Shown piece after piece: positions 1 through 10,326 of a stretch of DNA of 64,000 nucleotides. A program made the translations under genes and the position numbers. The notes beneath the pieces were generated by a model. It saw nothing but the letters and a program-made list of their open reading frames with translations, made no database searches and was not told the origin of the DNA. Where the stretch lies: the NCBI RefSeq assembly GCF_019320115.1, contig NC_089593.1:33436536-33500535 (forward strand), given 5' to 3'. The stretch's first letter is position 1. Each line of letters opens with the position of its first letter. This DNA is from Miscanthus floridulus (taxonomy: Eukaryota; Streptophyta; Magnoliopsida; Poales; Poaceae).

Positions 1-1001
1 CGAAGTTGAGGCCCTACTGGAATGATTTTGTATAGTACAAGACATCGAAAGAGGGTGAGGAACGGGTGAGAAGGAACCAAGAGAATGCCCGACAGAAGGT
101 ATACCACCATGGCATGGGATCAGGTGGCTACGCGACTGCCATTCCCAAGTAGGAAAAAAAATAGAAGCGGACATTCTTGCTAAGAGTATCACACCAAAAT
201 CACTCAATTGGCCCAAACGCGCGAAGAATTGGTTTTTCGCTCATGGGGGAAGACTGGACCTAGAGACCGGAAAGCTAGTTCATGGCCCAAAACTCGAAAG
301 AGCAACACAAAGATTTTCTTATGCTCTACAAGCTAAAGCTATTGGTGCGTTCAGGCCCAATAGAGAGAAGGATGAACTGACGTATGCCATCAGGGACTGC
401 TGAACACAGTGGCCAAACGAGAGGTTTAGGACGGAACATTTCTTGGGAGCATGGTTTCCCTAATGACAGAGATACCTACAGAAGCCGGCAGAGAAGGAAG
501 GATGAGGAAGCAGCGCAGATCAGCAGGTTGGAGGAATATGTTCGTGAGTCATGAGAGGCATTGCTTCAAGCACGGGAGCGTGAAAAAGACATGCAAGCTA
601 GAATGCAAGAGGAAATCATAAAGCAAGTGCAAATAGGAATGAGTGCCCCAAAGGTAGGCATCAGATCTAGGAATCAACATTAATATTAGCCCCCTAATTA
701 GTTGAAAAGCAGTTGCGCTTCCATGGAGTTGCCAAATCAAGATGACGCAATGCTACGTTTCCCCGTGGATGACATCACTGCACCGTTTACATCATGTGAG
801 CTACATATTCCAAAAGGGAATGCCACAATCATGGTGGCTCTTGGTGTTTTTTCTCCTCCAGATCCTACTAAGACACCAAGAATCCATGGGGCAATAATAC
901 CACCTAGATATGTTAGCGTCTCAATGGATAGAGTTAACAAAGGTTTTAGTGATCTGTCTCTTGACATTCCAGGAGGTGATGGGAGAAGACTCTAGGAGAA
1001 G
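1..1001 (+). pseudogene. CACTA (En/Spm) ORF1 remnant, Transposase_24/DUF8039 type
   Basis: This is the 3' part of the plant-specific accessory ORF of CACTA transposons. Translated pieces include NQENARQKVYHHGMGSGGY (about 80-140), NWPKRAKNWFFAHGGRLD (about 205-260) and ISWEHGFPNDRDTYRSRQ (about 435-490). A charged, probably coiled-coil stretch follows at about 500-650. A DUF8039-like domain lies at 702-995 with CELHIPKGN and a closing DLSLDIPGGDG. These blocks in this order are typical of grass CACTA proteins of unknown biochemical role. Stops and frameshifts interrupt it, for example TAG near position 34. The 5' part lies outside the window, and the reading is cut at about 1001 by an LTR. 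No CACTA terminal repeat or TNPD-like transposase is visible. The alternative, a domesticated host gene, is unlikely given the decay. Confidence 0.75.
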
Positions 1002-3291
1002 GGTAACACCCTAGGTGTTTACGCTTCTACTAAATTGCATGTCATTTCATAGCCATGTGCATTATCTATGTCATCATGTCATTATCACTGAAACATACAT
1101 ATGCAACATTTTAAATTGTATGTGTTTCATGCTTGATTGCTTAGAATGGTAGTAGGGAAACATGTGAATGTAACATGAAACTCTCATACTTGGAAACATG
1201 GCAATATGGTAGTAATGTGCCAAGTATAAAATAATCACAAAGTCATGAAACCTGCGAAACATTTCATTGTACATTGGGTAAATTGCTTGTTTTGATTGTT
1301 TCATCACATGTGATCAATTGAAATGGTATAACAATTGTGTAAAGTGATTGATCATGGTCTAATACACCTTAACTACACTTAGAGTAATTGTTGGGACATT
1401 GTTCATGTAGACCAAAATGACCAAAATGCCCTCAAGTGCAAGTTTGACTTGAATTGACCCATGGAGTGTCATCATTTGACTGATTCAAAAGTCCAACCTA
1501 GAGACTTTGCATGGCTATGCACTCTTTACAAAAGTTGTAGCTAATTTATCAAGGAACAAAAGTTGTTTATGACCAACTCATGAAAATGGCTAGAAACATG
1601 CTTCAAACATGGCCCACAAGTCCGAAGTACATGCTGATTTCATACTTAGCAAATTTTTCTAAGTCCTAAAGCGAAGTACAGTTTCGTGTACCCATGTTTG
1701 GAGCCGTGTATCTCCCTGACCGAGCCAAACTAGCTTGAGCTCCAGTGGAAAGAGTTGTAGTTCATGTGTAGATGAGCAACTTTGTTAACTATGGCATGGT
1801 CTAGATCACCACGGATTAGGAGTTGATGATCATCGAATACGTGCTGTCAGTCATCGTCGATGAACACTGAATCGCGTTTGTTTTCATAAAACGGTCAGTC
1901 GCCGTGGCCGACCGGCTCAGAGGCTTGACGCCGCATGTCCGCCACTCGTCGCTGCCTTCTGTCGCGCAGGCCACGCGTCGTGGACGTCCTGGCGTCGCAG
2001 CCGCGTCTTGAAGCCACCCCAGCGCCTGCCCACCGAGTCGCTTGCTTCATTTGCATTCCTCCGCGCGCAGCGTCGGGTCCGCAGCCGCCCGCCATTGCTC
2101 CGCCTTCGCCCCGCTTGCTCGCCACTGCAAAAACACGACGGCCATCCCGCTCATAGCCTCGCCGTGATCCCCTCTGCCACCCCCCACCCCTCAGCCAGGT
2201 CGATCGTGCATTGGTAAGGGCGTATTCGCCGTTTCTCCCCCACCGCAGCCATGGCGGGAGTTCGCCGGAGTTGGCGCTTCACGCGGCCAGCTGTCCTCGC
2301 GCCGTTCCATCCCCTCCTCTGCCTCGCGCTAGGTCATAGGAACACCACCGAAGCTCGTAGAGTCACCGTTAGGGGCTGTGTCGCCGTCAGTTCGCCGGAG
2401 CCGGCCGTGCCGTGGCTGTGCGCCGCCGTGTCAGTCGCCGACCCCTCTAGCCACTACCCTAGCACCGATTGAGGTCACCACTAGATGCGCATGATCAAGG
2501 CGAACGTCGTAGCGTAGATGGTCTCGCTAGAGGAGCCACCGGCGGTGAACTACGCCGTCGTCCGCTCCTTTCCCCTATTTCCCTCGCTGACGCGCGGGCC
2601 CGCCCTGTCAGCCGCCGAGGCTCAGGCGGGAGCCTAGCCCGGGCCGCTTGCGTCGTTGTCTTGGGCCGCGCCTGTGCGCTCGTGGGCCGCCATTCCTTGG
2701 GCTGGCCCGACAGTGGCTGAGTTGTTTTCGTATTTTGTTTTGCTTTATTATTTCACAGATTTGTGTTGTTATTCAAAAATATGTAGTTCCTAGTATATAG
2801 ATCCAAATGATGTGGTTCTAATTTTGTTGAGTTCCTGGTCATGTCTAGTATTTGACAAAAATATTATATGAGCACATGTTTTATAAATTTTTAATGATTT
2901 AAATAGGACTTTGAAATGTGTTTTTAGATGCATGCAAACTTGTTTGAATTTATCTTGAGTTCCTGTGGTCCAAAAATTATGAAATTTTGTGGACAGTCTA
3001 TTATTGCTTGTTAGAAGCCCTGGTTAAAATTTCAGAGCTAGTGCATGTGTAGTTTTTAAGTTATAGAATTTCCTTTTATTAATGGGTGGATCTTGTGTGA
3101 ATTTTCATAATTTTTCTATAGATCCAGTGAAGGTGAAATTTGATGAGTGCTATTCTTATGCTAGAATGATGCTAGCAAAAATGGGAAATCTGTCGCTTGA
3201 CATTTTTAATAAGGTTTCCTAATTATGCTAGAAATAGACATGTCATCTGTTATTTAGATACAGCAAGTTATGTTTGCCCAATGGCTTTGAA
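1002..3291 (+). mobile_element. Truncated chromovirus LTR, related to element B LTR
   Basis: The block starts with gtaacaccctaggtgttt, the diverged counterpart of the LTR start of element B (47932) and the solo LTR (33443). Colinear similarity to 47932-50060 is visible by eye: the sub-block ending in gagctccagtgg (about 1680-1750), the GC-rich segment with stray ORFs (1900-2720), and the AT-rich stretch from 2740 ending in ggtttcctaattatgc. It stops at the assembly gap, so the rest of the LTR, and any internal domain, is missing. The small open frames at 1895-2720 are low-complexity GC-rich frames on both strands and are not called as genes. Confidence 0.65.
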
Positions 3292-3391
3292 NNNNNNNNN
3301 NNNNNNNNNNNNNNNNNNNNNNNNNNNNNNNNNNNNNNNNNNNNNNNNNNNNNNNNNNNNNNNNNNNNNNNNNNNNNNNNNNNNNNNNNNN
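3292..3391. other. Assembly gap (100 N)
   Basis: Exactly 100 undetermined bases, the usual size for a gap of unknown length. It falls inside the LTR at 1002-3291, and the far side (3392 on) does not continue that LTR, so real distance and even adjacency here are uncertain. Confidence 0.99.
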
Positions 3392-3616
3392 AAAGGTGGT
3401 CTGCAGTTTCAATTAGTACTGTCAAAATGGGTGTTGTGCTGCAGTTTCAAATATTATATATAGCCAAATTAGTGTTGAAATTGAAACTCCCTGTGTTTTT
3501 TTATTGAATCTTATATATTTCATTTTATTCTCGAGTATGGAAAACATAGTCTTTTGCTTGTTTTGATGTGTATGGACGAAGTGTCACCGTAGCGTTAGCA
3601 CGGACAATATACTAGT
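3392..3616 (+). mobile_element. Helitron-like 3' terminus
   Basis: AT-rich DNA without coding potential ends in a Helitron-type 3' signature. A short hairpin at 3587-3603 (stem CCGT-GC / GC-ACGG with one bulged A and loop GTTA) is followed 8 bases later by CTAG (3612-3615) and a T. Helitrons characteristically end in a subterminal hairpin and CTRR, inserting between A and T. The upstream end is lost in the gap. No Rep/helicase is present, so it would be non-autonomous. Confidence 0.4.
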
Positions 3617-3721
3617 AAGTTTTAGTTGCCACGTACGGATGGATCACCCCCGTCATATCTCTCGGTCATATACTTTTAATCCTAAATATAGGTTGTAGAT
3701 CTATTTTTGCGCACTAGTGGT

Positions 3722-3757
3722 ACTAGTATATTGCCCACTGCGGTGTGCTTGGCGGGC
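3722..3757 (-). mobile_element. Second Helitron-like 3' terminus, inverted
   Basis: Read on the - strand, a hairpin with GCCC/GGGC stem is followed by aatata and CTAGT at 3722-3726. This is the same architecture as at 3587-3616 but in the opposite orientation. The body would extend toward higher coordinates; no TC-type 5' end was identified. Confidence 0.35.
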
Positions 3758-5011
3758 TCACGGTCGGCCGGGGGCATATCATCGTCAAATCTGATTGGAA
3801 GGTAAAGCTCTCAACTGCACCTTTTCATTTATATTGCTCAGACTTCAAATCTATCTCTGAAAAATTATGTGTAGTAGTACAAATGTATGAATTAAGATTT
3901 TTTTAAAAAAAGAATTAAGATTTTTCATCATTCATTGGATCATGGAACATCATGCGTAGATTTCATTAGGTGTGTTTAAAAGTATCTCTGGCAAAAAAAA
4001 CTGTTGCAACCTGGGTTACAATATGTATTTATCTCTATTGCATAACTGGACTGCTACTCTATTTTCTTTTGTTTGTTAGCCCAAGTACAATGGAGACCCT
4101 TGATTAGACTCATGGGGAACGAGTTTAGCTAATATAATTAATAAAATTGTTGAGACTCATGAATCCGCGGTAAAATGTGTAAAGGGCTCCCAACCGCCAG
4201 CATATTCTTTACTTGTGCTTTTGGAAGTTTAGGAGTTTGAGGAGAATGGAGACATGTAAGCCCCGAAGGCCATCTTCAGCTATTGATCTTTCTATTGGAA
4301 GAGGTGATTTTTTAGAGAAAAGGTTTGTGCGGCTTTATTGAACCACCAAAGCATAATTCGATTTACATTCAGCATAGCATATTTGAGGTGTGTGTGCCAT
4401 TGAAAGAGGGGATATAGAAGGCATTTTGAAAATGGATCATATTGTTGCCTAACATTGTTTCTATTGTATCTGTATCGTCCAGCACCCATCCTTGGAGTGC
4501 TTCGTGCTGTTTGGCCTAGGGATTTATCGTGTCCATCTTCCTTTGCTCTTGCTTGTGTTGAAGAAATTGGAAACTCCCCTCCAGCATTTTTATTAATGTA
4601 CTTGAACTGCATCCTCATGTAGGCTGTCTGCATGCTCCTGAAGTGAGAGGATGTTGCCTTGCTTATGAAGTGAGAGGATCAAAAGAGAACAATCTGAAAT
4701 GGGGAATAGCTGTTCAAGACGGACATCTAGGGAGGAAGGCATCATTAGCTGTTCAAGGGACGACAGGGAAGACAAGGCAGTCAGAGAAAGAGCGTGTACA
4801 ATCATATGTGCCTTTGGTAGAGAGTCATATATAGGAGTATATGTAGCTTTGCTATTGTTACTGTTTTTTGCCTTCTCATACATCTATCTATTGAAGTACA
4901 CACATGGATGACTTAGACATGAATGTTTGTGAATTTGTGTTTCTTTCATCTGTTGAATTAGTTTTCTAGTTTTATGATTTATTTTAGTTTTAAGATTTAT
5001 TTTTTCTACAT
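3758..5011. other. Non-coding stretch between Helitron-like termini
   Basis: No credible gene is seen. Short open frames on both strands (4292-4633 and 4593-4883 on -, 4643-4911 on +) have no recognisable domains and no consistent codon pattern. The segment is bounded by outward-facing Helitron-like 3' ends at 3722 and 5044. It may therefore be the body of one or two non-autonomous Helitrons, perhaps with captured gene pieces, but I cannot identify a donor. Confidence 0.4.
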
Positions 5012-5045
5012 GCCACCGTAGCGTTAGCACAGGTAATATACTTGT
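5012..5045 (+). mobile_element. Degenerate third Helitron-like 3' terminus
   Basis: The sequence ccaccgtagcgttagcac at 5013-5030 repeats the hairpin of the 3587-3603 copy. It is followed by aatata and CTTG at 5041-5044 (CTAG with one change). It is nearly the same terminus as the first copy, so one family is present twice in this interval. The 257 bases to the MULE target duplication hold nothing recognisable. Confidence 0.35.
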
Positions 5046-5302
5046 GAGTTTAAGTGTGTATGTGTGTTAGTGCGTGAATTAAATACTACAACTTATACTC
5101 AGAATGCTGAGGCAATAAAAAAACTCCTAATCTTCTAGGGCTTTGCAAAAATGAGCCCTCTACGCGTATATATCCCTGGACATGAGCGCTCCTGTCACAT
5201 GTGCGGGTAGGGTGAGTCACGTGCAGGTAGAGTGAGTGAGGTGGACCGCGTGGACGAGGCATTTGTATGATCGGAGCGGTACTGCGTGTAGCACAGAAGG
5301 TG

Positions 5303-5311
5303 CAGATGGTG
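5303..5311. repeat. Left 9-bp target site duplication of MULE
   Basis: cagatggtg directly precedes the left inverted repeat and recurs at 24449-24457 directly after the right one. Nine bases is the diagnostic duplication length for Mutator-type insertion. Confidence 0.9.
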
Positions 5312-5614
5312 AATTTTTTTAACATATTTTTTAAACTAATTTTAAAACTAACACTGTTTATTTTTTTTTTCAAATCTAACACTTTTAGCCGCACCTATTC
5401 GCACGGCGTGGCGAATTAACGCTGCCGTGCCATGTATGGGGGCGCGGCGAGGCTGCCTACGTGGCAGCGACTACGGCCCCTGACCGGTGACGTAGCCAGC
5501 TCTGCCATGCCATCGATCAGGGCGCGGCGGTGACGTGCCATGCATCAAGGCGCGGCAGTGACGCGCCACCGTCCAGGACGCGACAGAGCCTAATATAGGC
5601 CCGCGCCCTAGTCC
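5312..5614 (+). repeat. Left terminal inverted repeat of MULE
   Basis: It begins with A/T-rich aattttttt and becomes GC-rich after about 90 bases. Its reverse complement aligns along the whole length with 24139-24448, with scattered differences, many of them C/T or G/A. Long GC-rich inverted repeats of this size are typical of MULEs and usually contain the gene promoters. Confidence 0.88.
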
Positions 5615-6218
5615 CGCCCCTCCCTCTCTGTTTCACTCCGTGCCGTGCAGCAGCCGCCTCCATGCCGCCCTGCCCTCGCCGCCGCGCCTCCTAGCCCGCA
5701 CCGCCGCGCCATTGCCTCCCGGCTCCCCCATGGCCGGCCGCCAAATTTCCCTCCCTTGCCGTTCCTCTCCCTACCTTCCCCGAAGCTCCTCCTCGGCCTT
5801 GTCAAGGTAATGAAGCTCCTCCTCGGCCTCCACGGTGGATTGAATGATTTGAATGAGTAGTTAGGGTATGGAGGAAAATATGAGTTCGTTTGAACGTTGG
5901 ATTGAAGGATTAGGATTAGGATTACCAATGTTAAGGTTAATTGGTTAGTTAGAATTATGATTACCATGTATTTTGCTTGTTTGAGTTTGCATCTCAACTT
6001 TTATATGTGAATAAATATATGGACACACTGATGATGTACCAAATTTTATTTTTTACTGACCAAAGTATAGTTTTTATATAGTTTTCATGTTTGCATCTAA
6101 GATAGAGTTTGCACCAAAGTGTAGGTTATATTTTATTTGTTGTAATGCAAATGGTTCTCATTGACATTAATTTGTGATGTTTTGATTTTTGTTTGTTAAA
6201 TTACAACCGTTTTGTTAG
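5615..6218 (+). other. Leader of the MULE GRF gene, no protein called
   Basis: C-rich sequence to about 5800 looks like a 5' untranslated exon: compositional bias, a possible donor after gtcaag at 5807 (GGTAATG), and a short direct duplication of gaagctcctcctcggcct at about 5780 and 5811. AT-rich, intron-like DNA follows up to an acceptor-like tgttag just before the first coding ATG at 6219. This is inference; no transcript is available. Confidence 0.4.
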
Positions 6219-7676
6219 ATGCAAGAAATGTATTGGGAGGAGTTTTGGCGAAAACGGGGTCATCCTCGAGAATTATACCCCGAGCATCTAGCAAAGATGC
6301 CCCCGTCCCTCCTAACCTCCCTGTTCCTAACTGTGACTGTGGTTTTCCGGCCGACGTGTTTCAATCGAGACATCCAGACACAGTGGCGCGCTGCTTCTAC
6401 ACATGCAGTCATTTTAATGTAAGTAATTGTTTCCACTATCTATTTTTCTTCATTTGTGTAAGTATGCTACTAATATTTTGTTGGAATCTTGTTGTGTAGG
6501 ACCATGAGAGGCGCCTTTTCTTTTAGTGGATCGACGGTGCAGACAAGTTTGACCCTAGGTACCTCTTTTTCGACGATTGGTGTAGAGGAAGACATCCACG
6601 TGAGCACTTCAAGCGGTGGGTTCCACCCCCCTAACCCCCCGCCAATGATGGCTAAGGAGAAGCACCTAGCCATAGTTAGAGGACTCGAGGAACCTCCTCT
6701 GTGCAAATGTGGAGATCGAGATGTGATAAACCCTGAAAATACGTTGGAGTTTGTGTGTCTGAACAAACACTAAGTAAGTGAAAAGTGTATCTGTTTAAAT
6801 GTTTAGCTCTATATGTGTGCATGTACTAATGTATTATCTTGTAGCATTATGGATTTGTGAAGTGTCGTTTCAATGAGTGGCTCTACGGTCCTAAGAATCA
6901 ATGGCTGGAGCCACCAAAGGCAAAGGAAAAGAAGAAAGAAATGTTAATTTACAAAGCACCTCCAGTCAAGTGCGAATGTGGTGTTAAATCCAACTATGGT
7001 CTAGTCCCTTCAGAGCTTGGAATAGGCCATTATTGCGGCCATATGGTTGACTATGATGAGGTTGGTTATTTTTGTGGTAACATGAAATCGTATTTTGTTT
7101 CTTTTGCTAAGACATATATGATATAATTTTTCATTTGAACAGAGCACTAGGAAATGCAGGTGGGAATGTTATGATGCTCAAGCTAAGTTCTTGGATGAAC
7201 TAAAGGGGAGGCAAGTAATTGCACGGAAGAGGGGTATAGACCTGACTACGTCAACCTATTCGTTAAACATCATAAAAACAAGATGTGTGAGTTTGCTAGA
7301 CAACACGGTATTTGTAACCTGATCGATGTTGGGCTTGACAAAAGAGGATTGGAGAGACAGAGGGTGTTAGAGGAGGAGAGGGCAAGGAAGGAGGCAAGGG
7401 AGGAGGAACGAGTATAGATGCAGGTCTTGAACGACCATGTTGTTGCATTGTGTGCTAGTGAGTCATTGAAAGCCTTGTTATTTTCATTGCCTGCTTTTAA
7501 ATGTAATATAATCACATTGCTAACTTGTTGCATTTCATACATGAAGAGATTGGATGTAGCGAGGACCATGCCGCAGAGGTGGCCCGTGCAAGATTTGAGG
7601 AAAAGAAGTTACATGAGCACAGAACGTGAGCTGGTTGCACCATTCAATCTCTGATTGTGTTGTCTGATAAGGGGGA

Positions 7677-7888
7677 CAAGGATGAGGACAACACTGCCAG
7701 GTTGAGCGATCTCATCGCTCTTGCTGAGGCGGGCTTGTAGGTAGAGGACGCTGAGGATGACACTGGCAGACTGAGTGAGCTCATCACTCTAGTAGAGGCG
7801 GGCTTGCAGGTGGAGGAGGCTAAGGACAACACTGGCAGACTGAGCGAGCTCATCGCTCTAGCAGAGGCGGGCTTACAGGCGGAGGAGG
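7677..7888 (+). repeat. 66-bp tandem repeat, about three copies, coding
   Basis: About three copies of a 66-base unit encode DDTGRLSELITLVEAGLQ-type repeats (22 residues, amphipathic, acidic) near the end of the GRF gene. Copies differ mostly at single bases. One has TAG where the others have CAG at the GLQ position. Confidence 0.8.
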
Positions 7889-8108
7889 ATGATGACGCAT
7901 TCTTCACTCAGGCCGCAGAGGCCACAGATAAAGCGGAGGCCGCTTACTATAGGTGATAGACAGATCAAGGCAATGTAGGTGAGCCTAGCCACATGAGCCA
8001 GATGAAGGAGGATGCGTTCTTGACTTAGGCCGCAGAGGCCATAGGTGAAGCGGAGGCAGCTTACTACAGGCGATAGGTAGATCAGGGCAATGCCGGTGAG
8101 CCTAGCCA
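7889..8108 (+). repeat. Two-copy direct repeat downstream of the 66-bp repeats
   Basis: A unit containing ggccgcagaggcca, a GEAEAAYYR-coding stretch and a GEPSH-coding end occurs twice, at about 7889-7991 and 8009-8108. Predicted products are alanine/glutamate-rich and interrupted by TAG/TGA. It extends the repetitive C-terminal region of the GRF protein. Confidence 0.7.
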
Positions 8109-8178
8109 CAGCAACGAGGTTGTGTTAGAGGACTGGTACTTGGATAACGAGTTGCTTACTCAGTATGTTTCAGACTGA

Positions 8179-8855
8179 GGATTGGTACAGGTGTGCTAGT
8201 TCAATGTTTTAGATTTGGTATTTGTATCGTAGTAGAACTTTCTCGGTGCTGCATTGTATTTCATTTGAACTATTTATGTGTTGTACCCATGTAACAAATA
8301 CTATTTCATTTTTGTAACGGACATTGTGTTATCTCATTAAACTTTCACCATGAAAAAATGGTATTACAATGCTACTGCTGAGCATGGCGCGGCGATCAAA
8401 CCGGCAGCAAAAGGAACAAGGCACTTCTGTTATGTCGTCGTGTCAATTTAACAAATAGGTCAACAGGAAGGATAAGTGCACGAGACAATCAATACATAAG
8501 TTTAGCAATACTAACTTGTACGCGTCCCAAGTTCATCGCAAGTTCAACAATACCACTGTTCGACATAAGTTCAGCAAGTCATAACTACGAAACAAGTTCA
8601 TCAATACATAAGTTTGACATTACTCAACATACTGCATGTTCCATCAGTATATGGGTGTCCAAGTATAAGTGCATCCTAAAGAACTCCTATGACCTAGGAG
8701 TATATGGTGACCGCGGACGTTGCTGCCTCTTCAGACATGAAAGCAGCACGTTAGGGGTGAACCCAATGTCGGTACAGTCTCACTGGCGATACACCCAGCG
8801 GTACTTACAATGTTTAAGTAATTGTGACTATATGGTGAAGGGTTGTTTCAAGTAC
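8179..8855. other. Convergent intergenic region of the MULE
   Basis: This spans the likely 3' ends of both MULE genes. It contains a degenerate cluster of aagttca(t/g)caat-like words at about 8497-8615, in roughly five copies. The + open frame overlapping 8655-9095 is the antisense of the acidic tail of the - strand gene and is not called. Confidence 0.5.
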
Positions 8856-9634
8856 CTATGCGTCGAACTGTGTAGGAAATGGTGCATCACCAAGCTGAGA
8901 CATCCCAATCTCATCATAGTCCTCCTCCTTGTCCTTGTCCTCATCCTCGTCCTCCTCATCCTCGTCCTCAACATCATGCTCCGTAGGACCCTTGCCGCGA
9001 TTGTCGAGAGTACGAACATAAGAGGTCCCACCAGCCGTCGTGTCGAAGGAACCTTCTCGTGTTGGCATAGTGCTCAAGCGCAAGGAACTAGATAGGTCTG
9101 GGTCATAGGGCATCTCCCATGGAGCATCCACACAGCTGAGCTTCTGTGCTAGCTTCTTGCAGCTCCTTCTCACTTTCTGCAAAAAAAGAAAACTTGGATG
9201 AATGAGACATGGTAACCATTTAACCACTATCATGTCTCTGAGAATAGAATTTACATCGACAAAGACGTGTAGAATGCTGTGCGGCTCCCCTCTGGTCTCG
9301 TGAAGTCGCACGGCTACTTCATTGGATAGACTTGTCAACTATGATGCCTGCATACACAAGCGAGCTAAGTTCGTATCACTACAATTCATAGGAACGCCGA
9401 CGTGCAGTTGTATTGAAATTCAAAATTCTTACCACGTATCTTTGTAGCGGGGCTCTCTGAAGCTATGCCTCCATCCTTGTCGTCTCATCGTACTCATCAA
9501 CGATGTCATCCTCGTCTTCATCCTCATCAATTGGCTTGTTAGTGTAGGGGCCTGCATATGTGTGCGGGTACTCCTATGCAACCATTGGAGGTAGTGGTCC
9601 AAGTTGCGTTGGTCGTGCGGCGGTATCTCGGTGA
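8856..9634 (-). pseudogene. 3' part of MULE MuDR-N/plant mobile domain gene
   Basis: This continues the - strand gene that begins at 24014, separated from it by element A. The first segment carries YLQWLHRSTRTH, a motif from the end of plant mobile domains (the MAIN-like and phosphatase-7 long-form type). After one or two introns comes VRRSCKKLAQKLSC, then a strongly acidic tail (runs of D/E around 8880-8970) ending in DYDEIGMSQLGDAPFP and a stop at 8856. Damage includes TAG in place of CAG (about 9459, between MEA and LQRA) and a frameshift in the first exon. Plant mobile domain proteins in grasses are frequent MULE passengers; Arabidopsis MAIN/MAIL1 are host relatives in silencing and genome stability. 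The product here would not be functional. Confidence 0.65.
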
Positions 9635-9639
9635 TTAGG
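9635..9639. repeat. Left 5-bp target duplication (TTAGG) of element A
   Basis: ttagg precedes the LTR start at 9640 and recurs at 22627-22631 after the 3' LTR. Five bases is the expected length for Ty3/Gypsy integration. Confidence 0.92.
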
Positions 9640-10320
9640 TGTAACACCTCGGGTGTTTAAATATTAAAATCTGACATGTCATCATATGCATTGCAAAGCA
9701 TTTGGCATTTGGTGAAACTTTGAGATGCATGCACTAAAACAAGTTTATATTTATGTGGTATGTGTTGCATTGTATTGTTTGACTCAAGTTCAATGTTTGT
9801 TTGGATTTTGAATTTTTCTAGGAAACCCCGCTTTTCAACATTTAAACCTTACCCTGAAAAATCCATTTCAAAATCTAAGCATATTTTGGGGTTGGGCCCA
9901 AAAGCAAAAGTGTAGAGCTTAATAAGTTATACAAAGTTTATCTTTGGAGTTTTTCAAGTTGTTTAGAAAATTTTTGAGTAAATCAAAAAGGCGTAATTCG
10001 GTAAATTTCCCTATTCAAATTCAAAAGTTCATTTCAAAATCTAGACCGAATTAGGAGATGGTTATAAAAGCAAAGTTGTAGAACTTTTGATTTTGAACAA
10101 CTTTTATTTTTGGAGATTTTTGAGTTGTTATGAAAATTTGGGAGTAATTTGTGAATTTTGGACGAATGGCAAACTTGTAATTTCGATGAACAGTGTTTAC
10201 CGCTTGCGCTACACCGCCGGCGAGCTTCGGCTTGCTTCCAGTGGCGCGCGTGGCCGTCTGGGCGTCGCGTTGGCGCGCTGAAGGCTTTGTCGTGGCTTCT
10301 TTGCGCTTCCTTGGCTGCCC

Positions 10321-10326
10321 TATAAA
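10321..10326 (+). promoter_or_regulatory. TATA box of element A 5' LTR
   Basis: TATAAA in the context gccctataaagctctgg, at the downstream edge of a GC-rich block and just ahead of a pyrimidine-rich leader. The identical motif is at 19734-19739 in the 3' LTR. It is the best candidate core promoter, giving an R region starting near 10350. Confidence 0.6.

Larger units (their letters stand above)
6219..8178 (+). pseudogene. MULE-borne GRF-type zinc-finger gene, broken
   Basis: A multi-exon gene of a family common in grass MULEs. Exons by eye are about 6219-6418 (donor GTAAGT), 6500-6773, 6845-7060 and 7143 onward, with tag/cag acceptors. The start MQEMYWEEFWRKRGHP is followed by three C-x-C-G modules: CDCGFPADVF...CFYTC, CKCGDRDV...FVCLNKH and CECGVKSNYG...HYCGHM. 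These resemble repeated GRF zinc fingers, which bind nucleic acid in other proteins. A helical region, then 22-residue tandem repeats, then an acidic tail close it near LEDWYLDNELLTQYVSD at 8178. It is broken: a frameshift near 6300 and another in exon 2, TAG where FFQW is expected (about 6524), and further TAG codons in the repeats. It converges on the - strand gene; the role in transposition is unknown. Confidence 0.65.

Noticed and set aside
1895..2720. Several overlapping frames on both strands, Arg/Ala/Pro-rich
   Set aside because: GC-rich LTR segment where stops are rare; no domain and no conservation with the equivalent LTR segments elsewhere in the window.
8655..9095. 146-codon + strand frame rich in Leu/Val, membrane-like
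   Set aside because: Antisense of the acidic D/E-rich tail of the MULE gene; GAG/GAT runs read as CTC/ATC on the other strand give artificial hydrophobic segments.
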